From: Strigops habroptila
Lineage: Eukaryota; Chordata; Aves; Psittaciformes; Psittacidae
NCBI RefSeq assembly: GCF_004027225.2
Contig: NC_044278.2
Location: 77,884,923 to 77,948,922 of the forward strand
Length of the DNA: 64,000 nt
Direction: 5' to 3'
In this document: piece after piece, positions 1-11,089 of the stretch
How positions within the stretch are numbered: the first letter of the stretch is position 1
How the letters are laid out: each line of letters begins with the position of its first letter
The notes under the pieces: generated by a model
Database searches by the model: none
What the model was told of the DNA's origin: nothing
The model's input: the letters and a program-made list of their open reading frames with translations, nothing else
Program-made: the position numbers and the translations under genes

Positions 1-299
1 CAGCCTATAACCTCAGCCATGATTCAGAAATTGTGTAGACAGATTCTTCAACTTGTCATGGGTTGTGGTATTTTTTGTTATGCATCCATTTAAGTAGTAA
101 GAAAGACATGTTCTGCTCCTTTCTGTTCTATTAATGCAAGAGAAAAGTAATTAGAAGAAGCCTTAGCTGGATCATCAGATGATATATAAGCAACCCATAC
201 ACCAATAGGACGGTAGGCTTAAATCATAGGTTTAAACTAACAGTAGTGTGTGTGGCTTTAAAGTAACATAGTAAAATACAGCAGACTCTTCTAACTTGC

Positions 300-832
300 T
301 AACATGTAGAAAGCAAGGAATGTTCAGCTAACGGGGAAAGGAACACCACAGGACTGGTAACAACTAAGAAAACAGTAATTAAGACCAAGGATGCTAGTCT
401 TCAAGATAACAGAGTGGAGCCCAACGTGGAGAGAGGCTGGAACAGAACAGAAGCAAGGACATATCAACTGCTAACTCAGCTCTAGGACTTTGTGAGCATG
501 CGCAAGCACTGAGGTCAGCCAGTAAACAAAGTGAGGAAGACTATCGGCGACCACCAGAGAACCCCACTCAACAAGAAAGCGCATATGTAATTAGAATGTA
601 AATATTATGATTAGTGTCTGAAAAATCTCATTAATATATAAATCATTTCCTGGAAAAAGTTATAAATATTCATGAGTATGCTAAATATATAGCCTCTGCC
701 AGCAAGTAATGGGTGCGCTCACCTTTGCGAAACTATTCACGCGTGTGCCCAGTACTGCAATAAATAATGCCTGCTTTCTAAAACTCCAAATTGAGTCTTA
801 GAGAATTTCTCCTATAGACTTTTATGGTAACA
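300..832 (+). mobile_element. Solo LTR, ERVK-like avian endogenous retrovirus
   Basis: This is a retroviral long terminal repeat with no internal region next to it. A TATA-like A/T stretch lies near 681-690, an AATAAA polyadenylation signal at 759-764, and a U5-like tail ends in GGTAACA at 832. The stretch from about 480 to 780, with its GCATGCGCAAGC and ACGCGTGTGCCC segments, matches what I recognise as a common bird ERVK-type LTR. The 5' edge is uncertain; a TGT at 305 is one candidate, but the five bases before it do not match the five bases after 832. Family assignment is from memory and the solo status is inferred from the lack of retroviral sequence on either side. Confidence 0.62.
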
Positions 833-3136
833 GGACAATGGTGATCATTATTACTATCTGTTGGACCTTCCGAACATCTACTAGATTATGCAGAGAAAAA
901 TCAAACAAGATTGGTAATATCTTTCATAGTATCTTCCCTCTTTTCAAAGGAAGGCATTTTTAGTCTCAACATAAAGCATATCTACAAGCCAGTTAATGTA
1001 GGTTTAATTAATAGAAGATGCAGTATTAGGTAAATTATACTTTATGTCACCACAAATACTTGCCTCATGTCTGTTTAATTTAAGAATTGATATGGTAGAG
1101 CCAGTGGCCGATACAACTGTGGCAGAAAATCATACGTGATCATTACACTGAGCAGGACTGCATGTTGACATAAAGCAGATTTAATTTCCTCAGATCTCCT
1201 TGATGCTTACATTGTTGTTGTACAAACAGACTCTTACTCTGTTCTTCAAAGACTGTAAAGCAATTCCACTGAAGTAAAGTTTACAACACAAAAACAGGAA
1301 GGAAGTTTGAATTTTAGTTGTTTCTAAGAGAACTACATAGAGGCACACAAATTGAGTGAGAGTACTCTACTAAAACAGGGATAGTCCTTTAATTATAGTT
1401 TTGAAAGAGGTAATTAATGATATCTTAAACAGTTTCTGTATTTTACAGTTGGATAATTCTAACAATTTGGACATGATGATGTTCAAGGTTAGAGTTCATT
1501 AGAGGAGAGCAGGGAAAAAAGGGAGAGAGGAAAAGCAGAAGAAGGGAAAATGGCAGGACAGACAGACTGGACAAAATCATCAAAAAATGTTCAGTGTCAC
1601 AGTCCATGTAGCCCTTAGACAGGGAGAGTGGTGCCATAATTCACCACAGCAATGCAAACCTGAGATACAACTCAACCAAGACCCCAAGGGGATAGATGCT
1701 GGCAACCCTGACTACAGCAAGGGCACTAGAACCACACAGGACAAAGTTCTGGGACCATGCCCTCTATTTCGTGGCCTGAATAGGGTCAACATAAACCCAT
1801 TCTCAACAGAGGTTTGAGCCAACATGAGTACAGCTGCTTGTGAGGATAGGTGTGTGGGAGCATGACTACCCTGATCTAAGCAGACATCACAACGGTGAAG
1901 CATTTGGTGTACAGTGTGGGGACAGATGTTAAAGCTGCTGAAAGACATGAACTAACCCCAGCACATCAGTGCCACACATGCCCTTACAGCAGTGGGAGAC
2001 AACCTTTGCACCAGTGCTGCTGAAGTAACATTATTAAAAAGCTCTGTCTGTAACTCGAGCACTAATTTTCATCTCAAAACCTGCATTAATCTGTAAAAAA
2101 GGCAATTCTGAAAGTGAAGTTTCTTGAGTTAGATATGTGAAATATAAATAATTAAATGAATTTGTTATCAGAATTGCAAAGCCTTACAGAAAATGAGAGA
2201 GAAAATTATGTTCTTCATGAGAAATAAAGCAGCCTGTATTAGAATATAAGAAATAGTTTTACTTGCTTTAAGCAGATGGTTCTGAATAAATGTTGAGGAA
2301 TAAATAGCTGTTTATAGACAGCATTCTATTGCCTTACTTAAATATTTTATGAATACAAAATAAAATAATTTCTGACACTTTTACCATTAAATATGTGCAA
2401 AAATAATCTTCATAACTATTGGTACCAGAATAAAAGCCTTTTTGGGAGAACTATTTCCAAAGAACAAAACATTACATAATTAAAAAAAAACCAGCTGTAT
2501 TTATCCACTGAAAGACAAATATACAGGAATATATTAACAAAAGATCACATGTCCTTTAAAAAATATATAATCTTTGAATTAAAATGAAAAAGTTTCTTTT
2601 TTCATGTTTGAAACAGAACAAACTGGAAAAAGTGGTTCTACTGATGTTCTGACTGCAGAGAAGGTTTGGAATATCCCAGCCAAGTATCTCCTGAGGGCTT
2701 AGAAAGCTAAAGGCCAGCTCTTCTTCTACCAAAAAAGTAAACACAAAAAAAATCACACAAGTCCTTGTTTTTAATCCAGGTTCTTGATTTTCAAATGTAT
2801 GAAGTTAACTGTCAAGATTGTAACAGTAAAAGTACTTTTTGACAAAACTCCTACTTGTTGTTCTGAAAAGACATAAATATTTTATCATAGTTAATGAAGA
2901 AAAATACAGCAATTTGTGCCTAGTATAATGATGTTAATATAGTTGGATCCAATTATTACTGACTTATCTTGAACTCTTCCTATTTCTGCAGCTGTCAAGA
3001 AGAACTGAAAATGAATATGAAAAACGGATGTAGGTTCTAACTAGTTAGGAAGAAAATGAACAATGCTAGCTGTACAAAGAACTTTCTTTGTCTGGCAGAA
3101 GCAATGGGAATGTCCAGTGACAAAGTAAGGAACCTT

Positions 3137-3191
3137 GTTTCTTTTTTCTTGTTTCTTTTTCTTTTTTCTTGTTTCTTGTTTCTTTCTTTCT
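3137..3191 (+). repeat. Pyrimidine-rich simple repeat (TTTCT-like)
   Basis: A run of TTTCT and TTTCTTG units on the plus strand. The short lysine/arginine-rich frame on the other strand here is a product of this composition and is not a gene. Confidence 0.85.
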
Positions 3192-5278
3192 GTAATGTTA
3201 TATTGAAGTGTCAGAAACAGCAAAATAAAAAGCTAAGGTTTAAATTGCCTTAATTACAGTAAATTAAATTTTCCTCCTTTCCTCTTTTCTCTCGTTTCAC
3301 TGCATTTCTTCCTTATTTCTTTATAGATTGAGGCTGGTTTTCTTCTGTTTGCTTGCTTAGGAAGGTTGCGCACATATGTGTGTATGTGCATAGCATACCC
3401 CTAGGCTTCCTCTGTTAATCCTAAGAGTACTAATTATACAAAATTCTTATCTGACAAATACACGCCGAGAACATTTGTCTTTTGGATTAGCAGTGTTTTA
3501 ATACTGATAAACAGAAACTGTTCCAACAGTCATTGACTTCCATATTTAATTACATTTTACTGTATTGTTTGCCAGTTATGCTAGAAGGATCCTTTCTGAC
3601 GCATGACAACAGTTTTAGAAACAGTCTAATACTAACAGAGTTCTTAAGGGTGTTTCTTCTTCATTTTCAGAAGAAAATGTTCTGAAAGTTGGGGGTTTTT
3701 TCTGTCAACATGTCATTATCAGTGATTAGGGGACAGGGAAGTGTTTAAGCTTAGATTCAGTGACTTGAGATTTTGAATGACACTCTGAATGTAGATTTTC
3801 ATGAGTGCACACATTGTTGCTGTCTTACCAGATTTCTCAGTACAGGGAAGAATTAAAGAACTGACAAAGACAAAAACTCTTAGTATCACCAAAATTATTC
3901 ATTTATTTTAATATCTTTCTTATTTACAGTTTATTCTATATATTACATCAGGCTTACAATCTATTTATGACAGCACAAGTGATCAAAACAAGCCTTTATA
4001 AATACAATATAGAAAGTTCTGACTTTGCAGTATAAATAATGGAGGGAAAGAAGGGCTATGAGACCTATGAGAGTATTTTTTGCAGGGAATATGAGGGAGG
4101 CAGGGAAAGAGAGAATAATATATACTTACCATATTACAAATACATATTTAAGTAGATTGTAAAATGTGAAAATGTGTTCGAAACAGGAGTTTGCCATTCT
4201 GACTTTAATTACTCGTAGTTCAAGGGCCTTTGTCAAAATGGCTATTATAGAAGGTTAAGATCCTGAAAAAAAAAAAAAAAAGTTAGAAAATGGATGCTGG
4301 TGAATATATAGAGAAACAGATTGGGAAGAATGCATTGTGGTATGAAAAAAATCAGTCAGTTGGAAGCCTGAAACATAAAGTTTGATGTCACTGGTTATAT
4401 ACCTCTATTAACTTTTCTTTTAAAACAAATTAGGGTAAAAAACCCACCTCTGCAATTTGTTTAAGTAATGTTTTCAATGCACTGGCTACCTGCTGTTAGG
4501 GAAAGTATTTTTTTTCCTCTTGTTTTTCTACTATAAATGCCAGTAGACTGAACCAAGGTGTTTCGTACTTTTAATAAGCTCATCATACATCCTTTCTTCA
4601 AGAAGAAAACACAGCTTTTCTTTGGTGGTTTTTGTTTTGTTGTGTTTTCCTTTTTTTATTCACCTTTATTATCTTCATGTCCTTTTAATCTCAGCTTTTG
4701 CATGTGGTTAAGCATAAGAATGCAAGTGGAACATAATAATTCTCTCTGTGGTGGAAATGTTAATTTAAATCTAATGGAATCCATTTATATAGGGACCTAG
4801 TTCAAAGTATTTGCAATGTATTTCATATTATTTTTACTCACTTAGGCACTCTAATTACTTCATTACTGCAGCTGCACAATGGTAAAACTCTTTCATTAAG
4901 CTGTACATAATTAATTTGAGATATTTTTACTTCAAAAGATACCGCAAATTCAGAGACCATATAAATTCTTTTAAAATTTTTACACATTTTTTTAGGCAAT
5001 CTGTCTTTTACTTACAACACCTTAAAAACATTATGTTTTCCTATTTGGATTTGCTGGCAGTTTGTTTTCTTTCTTTTTTCCCAATCCAAAAACTGGAAAA
5101 ATTGTGCCGACATCTCTGACCCACAAATGTTTATAATTTATAAATATCTGATATCAGTAAGTAGGATAAATCTAGAATACTCAGTGTATAATAAATGAAG
5201 GTTTTCTACCTGATGATAAATGAGTGATTTTGGATTTTTATCTAGGTCACTTGAAGGATAATATGGCTATGTTGTTGT

Positions 5279-5297
5279 TTTATTATTATTATTATTA
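5279..5297 (+). repeat. (ATT)n microsatellite
   Basis: About six uninterrupted ATT units. Confidence 0.9.
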
Positions 5298-5862
5298 ACA
5301 ATAATGTTATGACCCTAATAAAGTCTACCATATGCTGTAAGTAAACAGAATATTTTATCACATATAAACTAACTAATGATAAGTTAAACTATAATCAGTA
5401 CAGCATGAAATACTTCATTTTTCTCTACCTTCTCAAGTGAAATAAAATTGGTCTCAAAATGGCAAGGGAGGATCCCAGTTCAAATTCCTTGTAAACAAAA
5501 TATAGAGGAATGTTTAAGTATAACTGTTGCACCACCACCAGAAAATCTAACATCAGTGTTTTTCCCATGTTCCTAATTCAATTAATACAATAATGTCAGT
5601 GGTGGGATTATTATTAATTTTTATTTTTACATTTTGAGTTGTAAGTAATTTTCTTCACTGAGAAGTTTCTCAGAATATAGTGTAATGTCATCTTTAAAGA
5701 TCATACTAAGATATATTAGCCTAAAACATTATTACGAAAGGAGCATTGCTGCAGACATGGAGGTAGAAGATTAGAAGGTTATTGTCAAGACAAGACAAAG
5801 TTTTGAAGTAGAGGTAATATTCTATATTAAACCAGAAAACATACCTGGAAAAATCAGACACT

Positions 5863-5879
5863 TTTTTTTTTTTTTTTTT
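5863..5879 (+). repeat. Poly-T run
   Basis: Homopolymer of about 17 T. No LINE or SINE body was recognised on either side, so a retrotransposon tail is not supported. Confidence 0.85.
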
Positions 5880-6753
5880 AATGTCACAGAAAACTGTGAC
5901 TTTCTACTTTGAGAAAAGGTGGAAAGTAGACATCTTGAGGATGATTTCCTGTTTTATTGTTTACTATACAAGATAGAATATTTAGCTAGAAACTTTTCCT
6001 TGCAATACTTAATAAAAGCATATCTGAAAGATAAAAATGAACGTATTTTGGGGGCTGTGCTCAGGTATAGTTGAGTAACAATGTCAGCAAAAATGCAGCA
6101 ATGTAAGCTTCAGTACATCTCTGCACACTTGGTAGGGAGAATATGAGGCAGGCTTTATTCAGGTTGCTAGTATTGCTTTTGTCACTATACCCCTTCTGCT
6201 ATCCTGAGCAAGCTAGTGTAAGTGTATCATTTTCTTACTTTCATTTTGCTGTGGATAAATAAAAAGCCAAGACTGCCTGCTAGGTAGCCACAGCTATGGA
6301 AGCAATTTCTCTTTCCAGCTTCCAGCTCTGCATTTAAGAGTGAGAGGTCAGGATGACCTTAGCTTAGGGCATAATGGCATCTAGTACCCTAGCACATGAG
6401 AATAGCCATCCCACACATTTTCAGATACTTCAAAAGCCACCTCTAAAGTGGCAGCAATAAGCCAGACACAGGTTGCAAATATACCATAAATGGACCTAAA
6501 ACAGGTAGCTGTGTTTCAGATCCTGAATTACCTACAGAGTGAGGTTGAGCTCCACATTGAGATAGATGAATTTAAGTGTATATAACATATGAGTCTAATA
6601 AAGAACCAGACATCTAGAGGATTGAAACTTAAGCATACGTGATTGTCAGTGAAGTTCTCTACTTGATCATACTAATGAAGTTTCCGTAAGGTGGCTTGTG
6701 AAGCTTAGGTTATTCAATTCCAGCAAACTGGAAGGCGTCTTCCGCTATGTTTC

Positions 6754-7327
6754 TACAGTGGTTTTGGCTGACATAGAGTTAATTTTCTTTATAGTAGCTA
6801 GTAAGGGGCTACGTTTTGTATTTCTGCTGAAAACAATGTCGGTAACACAGGGATGTTTTTGTTCCTGCTGAACAGTCCTTACACAGAGTCAAAGCATTTT
6901 CTGCTTCTCATCCCACCCCACCAGTGAGTAGGCAGGGAGTGCACAAGGAATTGGGAGGGCCCACAGCTTGGACAGCTGACCCCAACTGACCCAAGGAATA
7001 TTTCATGCCATATAACATCATGCTGAGCATGTAAAGCTGAGGGAAGAAGAAGGAAGGGGGGATGTTCAGAATTGCAGTGTTTGTCTTCCCAAGTAATGGG
7101 TATGCATGATGGAGCCCTGCTTTCATGAAGACAGCTGAACACCTGCCTGCTGATGGGAAGCAGTGAATTAATTCCTTGTTTTGCTTTTGCTTTACCTATT
7201 AAACTGTCTTTATCTCAACCCACAAGTTTTCTCACTTTTACCCTTTTGATACTCTCCCCCATCCCTCAATGTGGGGAGCAAGCAGCTGTGTGGTGATTTA
7301 GTTACTGGCAAGGGTTAAACCACAACA
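6754..7327 (-). mobile_element. Solo LTR, ERVL-like family, opposite orientation to the adjacent provirus
   Basis: A full-length, diverged LTR of about 574 bp. It is the reverse complement of the same family seen at 7926-8216 and 36713-37284: shared landmarks include the segment around 6775-6800, a CATGCTGAGCATG-like block near 7019-7032, and the closing GGGTTAAACCACAACA. The flanking five bases are GTTTC (6749-6753) and GCTTC (7328-7332), a 4 of 5 match that fits an old target-site duplication. The strand is assigned relative to the pol frame of the neighbouring provirus. Read on the plus strand, the copy has an ATTAAA signal near 7198, so its own transcription direction is open (see findings). 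It is more diverged than the other copies, so probably older. Confidence 0.75.
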
Positions 7328-7925
7328 GCTTCTGAGTAAGAAGGGCTTGGCAAGAGATTATGATTTTGCACTGCCTACCATATAATGAATAAAACAGAGA
7401 ATATATTTTGAAGGACAATTATTCTCAGGGGGAGGGCAGGGGAATGGGAAAGAACAGGAAACTAGCCTTCTGGTTTATCTCAAAAGTCTTTCTAGTTCTG
7501 TCTCTATCTCTGACAGTAGCCAGTAGCAAGACAAGTATATATTATGCCCTGGAATACATTCCCAGTCTTCAGTATTTTTTATTTGATTTAACTCAGGGAT
7601 TTTCAGAGGCAGAATTGGTTTCTAGGTATTAGAGCTCTGAGTTCATTTTTCACCAATTAAATTATATGATCACTTACAAAACTCAACAGAAGATTTCAAC
7701 AGATAACATTTTGTAGCAAAGAATTCCATAGCTTGCCATAGCTTTGTTTCTACTTTTGGTAGTGAATTGTACATTCAAATGTTCATTCAGATTATCGGAA
7801 CTAGAGTATGTTTGCAAGAAGGGGTTTTGTTGAAATGTTTCTACTATATAAGAAAAACAAAAAGAAAATATAAAAAAAAAAAAAAAAGGGCAAAACCCAG
7901 GAAAAAGTATCTTCTCGTTCTCCTA
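7328..7925. other. Spacer between two LTRs, with an A-run
   Basis: No gene or recognisable element. An uninterrupted run of 16 A lies at 7872-7887, about 40 bases before the truncated LTR begins. Confidence 0.6.
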
Positions 7926-8216
7926 TTCCTTCCGGGTAACTCTGCCCAGTTTATATACTGGGCATGACGTGCCATGGTATGGAATACCCCTTTGGCTAGT
8001 TTGGGTCAGGTGTCCTGTCTCTGCTTCCTCCCGGCTTCCCCTCCTCCCTGGCAGAGCATGAGACTAAGAAAGTCCTTGGTCAGAGTAAACATTACTTAGC
8101 AACGACTAAAAACATCAGTGTTATCAGCATTGTTCCCAGGCTGAAAGTTAAAAAACACAGCACTGCACCAGCTACTAAGAAGGAGAAAAATGACTGCTAT
8201 AGCTGAACCCAGGACA
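7926..8216 (+). mobile_element. 5' LTR, truncated, of ERVL-like provirus
   Basis: The last 290 bp of an LTR, matching 36994-37284 closely (about 95 percent by eye). It ends in CCCAGGACA at 8216. The first half of the LTR, which in the 36.7 kb copy begins TGTCGTGG, is missing. A TTTATATACTGGG block lies near 7949-7963, followed by a CRE-like TGACGTG. A second partial LTR in the same orientation at 10946-11089 brackets retroviral coding remnants, which makes this a provirus and not a solo LTR. No primer binding site beginning TGG follows directly. Confidence 0.85.
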
Positions 8217-8662
8217 GTATCCACCCCTTATTCCATACCATTCATGTCATGCTCAGATCCCACATCTCTCAATACACCATCTCCCCTGTCCCATATATAT
8301 ACACCCACACTCACGCACAAAGGGAAATATATCATTCCCTAGTCCATGGACCAATCCCTGTAAAATTGCTGAACTCATCCAGTCCATGATGTCAGGCTCC
8401 ATCTCTTGCAATAGATGTTCAGGGCAGGAGGGATGGTGTGTAGTGTTGGGTTGTTGCCTGCTGGTGACACCGCCAAACTCGTCTGGTCACTGCTGAGCTC
8501 GTCTGGTTTCCTCAAAATTCATTTTTTGTTGGGGTGATGATTGGAGGGAAGTCAGGGTCAGTTGCTAGCGACCTGAAGATATCTAGCAGGTGGGCTATAA
8601 AAGTGTTATAGAGCAAGCAACAGCATACAATTGAGTTCATTGGCTGTTTTCCCCCCAAATTA
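8217..8662 (+). other. Retroviral leader, non-coding
   Basis: Sequence between the 5' LTR and the open gag-like frame. It should hold the primer binding site and packaging region, but I see no TGG-initiated match next to the LTR. It contains stops in all three plus frames. The right end, 8640-8662, is pyrimidine-rich and ends TTTCAGG, which resembles a splice acceptor. What remains of gag upstream of 8663 is not recognisable here. Confidence 0.5.
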
Positions 8663-9068
8663 AATCCCTTTCAGGTACACATCGGACTTCCCCATCTTCC
8701 GGCATTACCCACCAAGTGTATCCAGCTCCCCACGTGTACCAACCCATGTCTCAACTATTAACAGAAGGCACCCTACTGCTCGAGAAAGAAAATATCAGAG
8801 GTACACGCCACGGGCCACCTACTTGCGGGATCACGGAGAAGACGTGAGAAAGTGGGATGGAAAACCTACCCCAGTTCTGGAGCAGCAGGTGCGTGAACTG
8901 AAGAGAACAATGGTCAAGGATGATCCTCCCAGGAAAGCTGCTGCTCCAGTCTCTGGTGAGCAGTTTCCCAGACGGAGTGGAAGAGCTGATTTTACTCCAG
9001 CTCCTGTGATAAGGAATACTAGTCTCTTTCTACGAGACATAAGAGGACAATCTTGTGATCATTATTAG
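8663..9068 (+). pseudogene. gag: ERVL-like gag remnant, C-terminal tail only
   Basis: A frame open from a TAA just upstream of 8663 to a TAG at 9066-9068, about 134 codons, rich in arginine, proline and charged residues. It lies directly upstream of, and in the same frame as, the retroviral protease. Gag encodes the structural capsid and nucleocapsid proteins; its position and basic character suggest the C-terminal part. I see no Cys-His zinc knuckle and no major homology region, so the identity rests on synteny. No ATG starts the frame. The in-frame TAG is the only barrier between it and protease. Confidence 0.55.
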
Positions 9069-9800
9069 AGGTGCCCTGCCTCCAGCTGGGTGGAGGAGAG
9101 GGATAATCGGGTTTACTGGACTGTGTGGATCAGATGGCGTAGCACATCAGTCCCACAGAAGTATAAGGCTCTAGTAGATACCGGTGCACAGTGTACTCTG
9201 ATGCCATCAAGGTATCAAGGGGTGAAACCCATTTATATTTCTGGAGTGACAGGAGGATCCCAAGAGTTGACTGTCCTGGAACCTGAAATCAGCCTGACTG
9301 GGAGGAAGTGGCAAAAGCACCCCATCGTGACTGGTCCAGGGGCTCCATGCATCCTTGGCATAGACTATCTCAGGAGAGGGTACTTCAAAGACCCAAAAGG
9401 ATATCGATGGGCTTTTGGTATCGCTGCCTTGGAAGCAGAGGATCTTAAGCAGCTGTCCACCTTGCCCAATCTCTCAGAGGATCCTTCTGTTGTGGGGTTG
9501 CTGAAGGTCGAAGAACAACAAGTGCCAATTGCGACCACAACAGTGTACCGGCGGCAATATCACACCAACCGAGACTCCTTGATTCCCATCCATAAGCTGA
9601 TCCGTAGACTGGAGAGCCAAGGAGTGATCAGCAGGACCCGCTCACCCTTTAATATCCCCATATGGCCAGTGCAAAAGTCTAATGGAGAGTGGAGACTAAC
9701 AGTAGACTATCGTGGCCTGAACGAAGTCACACCACCATTGAGTGCTGCCGTACCGGACATGCTAGAACTTCAATATGAACTGGAGTCAAAGGCAGCAAGT
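9069..9800 (+). pseudogene. pol: ERVL-like protease and N-terminal reverse transcriptase, broken
   Basis: The frame runs on from the TAG at 9066-9068. It carries an aspartic protease with the catalytic box LVDTGAQ at about 9171-9191, then a GIDYL segment near the end of the protease domain. A linker leads into the reverse transcriptase fingers, with the motif LTVDYRGLN near 9693-9720. Protease would cut Gag-Pol, and reverse transcriptase would copy the RNA genome. The frame is lost near 9797-9802 by what looks like a one-base deletion; past it this frame reads nonsense to a stop at 9954-9956 while the true coding continues in another frame. The long linker and motif style fit class III (ERVL-like) bird elements; class is from recognition only. 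Not functional as it stands. Confidence 0.85.
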
Positions 9801-10945
9801 GGTATGCCACAACTGATATTGCCAATGCATTTTTCTCAATCCCTTTGGCAGCAGAATGCAGGCCACAGTTTGCTTTCACTTGGAGGGTCATCCAGTACAC
9901 TTGGAACCTACTGCCCCAGGGGTGGAAACACAGCCCTACCATCTGCCATGGATTGATCCAGACTGCACTGGAACAGGGGCAAGCTCAAGAACACCTCCAG
10001 TACATTGATGACATCATCGTGTGGGGTGATACAGCAGAAGAAGTTTTTGAGAAAGGGAGGAAGATAATCCAAATCCTGCTGAAGGCCGGTTTTGCCATAA
10101 AACGGAATAAGGTCAAGGGACCTGCACAGGAGATTCAATTTTGGGGAATAAAATGGCAAGACGGACGTCGCCAGATCCCCACAGACGTGATCAACAAGAT
10201 AACAGCAATGTCTCCACGAACTAACAAGAAAGAAACACAAGCTTTCTTAGGTGTTGTGGGCTTCTGGAGAATGCACATCCCAAATTACAGTCTGATTGTA
10301 AGCCCTCTCTATCACGTGACCCAGAAGAAGAATGATTTCAAATGGGGCCCTGAGCAACAACAAGCCTTTGAACAAATTAAACGAGAAATAGTTCATGCAG
10401 TAGCCCTTGGACCAGTCCGGGCCAGGCCAGATGTGAAAAATGTGCTCTATACCGCAGCTGGGGAGAATGGTCCTACCTGGAGCCTCTGGCAGAAAGCTCC
10501 AGGGGAGACTCTAGGTCAACCCCTCGGCTTTTGGAATCGGCGATACAGAGGATCTGAGGCCAGCTATACTCCCACTGAAAAAGAGATACTAGCAGCCTAT
10601 GAAGGGGTTCAAGCTGCTTCAGAAGTGATTGGAACTGAAGCACAGCTTCTCCTGGCACCCCGGTTGCCTGTGCTGGGCAGGATGTTCAAAGACAGGGTCT
10701 CCGCTACCCATCATGCAACCAATGCTACATGGAGTAAGTGGGCTGCACTAATTACACAACGAGCTCGAATAGGAAATCCCAGTTGTCCAGGAATTCTAAA
10801 AGTCATCATGGGCTGGCCAGGGGGCAAGGATTTTGGGATGTCACCAGAAGAGGAGATAATGTATGCTGAAGAGGCCCCACCATATAATGAACTGTCAGAG
10901 AGTGAAAAGCAATATGCTTTGTTTACTGATGGGTCCTTCCGTATT
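9801..10945 (+). pseudogene. pol: ERVL-like reverse transcriptase core and start of RNase H, truncated
   Basis: Continuation of pol in the shifted frame. It contains LPQGWKHSP, then the catalytic YIDD box at 10001-10012, then the connection or thumb region with FLGVVGFWR near 10236-10265. A TDGS at 10925-10936 marks the first catalytic aspartate region of RNase H. The gene then stops being retroviral: within about ten bases the sequence becomes LTR (10946 on). Most of RNase H, all of integrase and anything downstream are missing. The open frame continues through LTR sequence to a stop at 11015-11017, adding about two dozen LTR-derived codons. No internal stop occurs over more than 1.1 kb, which suggests a moderately young copy. 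Confidence 0.88.
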
Positions 10946-11089
10946 GTCCTTGGTCAGAGTAAACATTACTTAGCAACAACTAAAACATCGGTGTTATCAG
11001 TGTTGTTCCCAGGCTGAAAGTTAAAAAACACAGCACTGCACCAGCTACTAAGAAGGAGAAAAATGACTGCTATTGCTGAACCCAGGACA
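10946..11089 (+). mobile_element. 3' LTR fragment of ERVL-like provirus
   Basis: The last 144 bp of the LTR, aligned to 8072-8216 with about five substitutions and a one-base gap by eye. It ends in CCCAGGACA at 11089. The junction with pol removes the upstream LTR part and the 3' third of the internal region, so this is a deletion and not a normal LTR border. TCCTAT follows directly at 11090-11095 and also lies at the left edge of the provirus (7921-7926). Confidence 0.85.

Larger units (their letters stand above)
833..6753. other. AT-rich intergenic or intronic sequence, no gene seen
   Basis: No reading frame here has a recognisable domain, and the longest are under 90 codons. Simple repeats are scattered through it, including an A-run at about 4266-4280. 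I see no LINE or LTR signature between 833 and 6753. The block around 1590-1950 is more GC-balanced but shows no family I recognise. Confidence 0.6.

Noticed and set aside
1587-1948. Two overlapping frames near 1.6-1.9 kb
   Set aside because: Short, antisense to each other, no motif.
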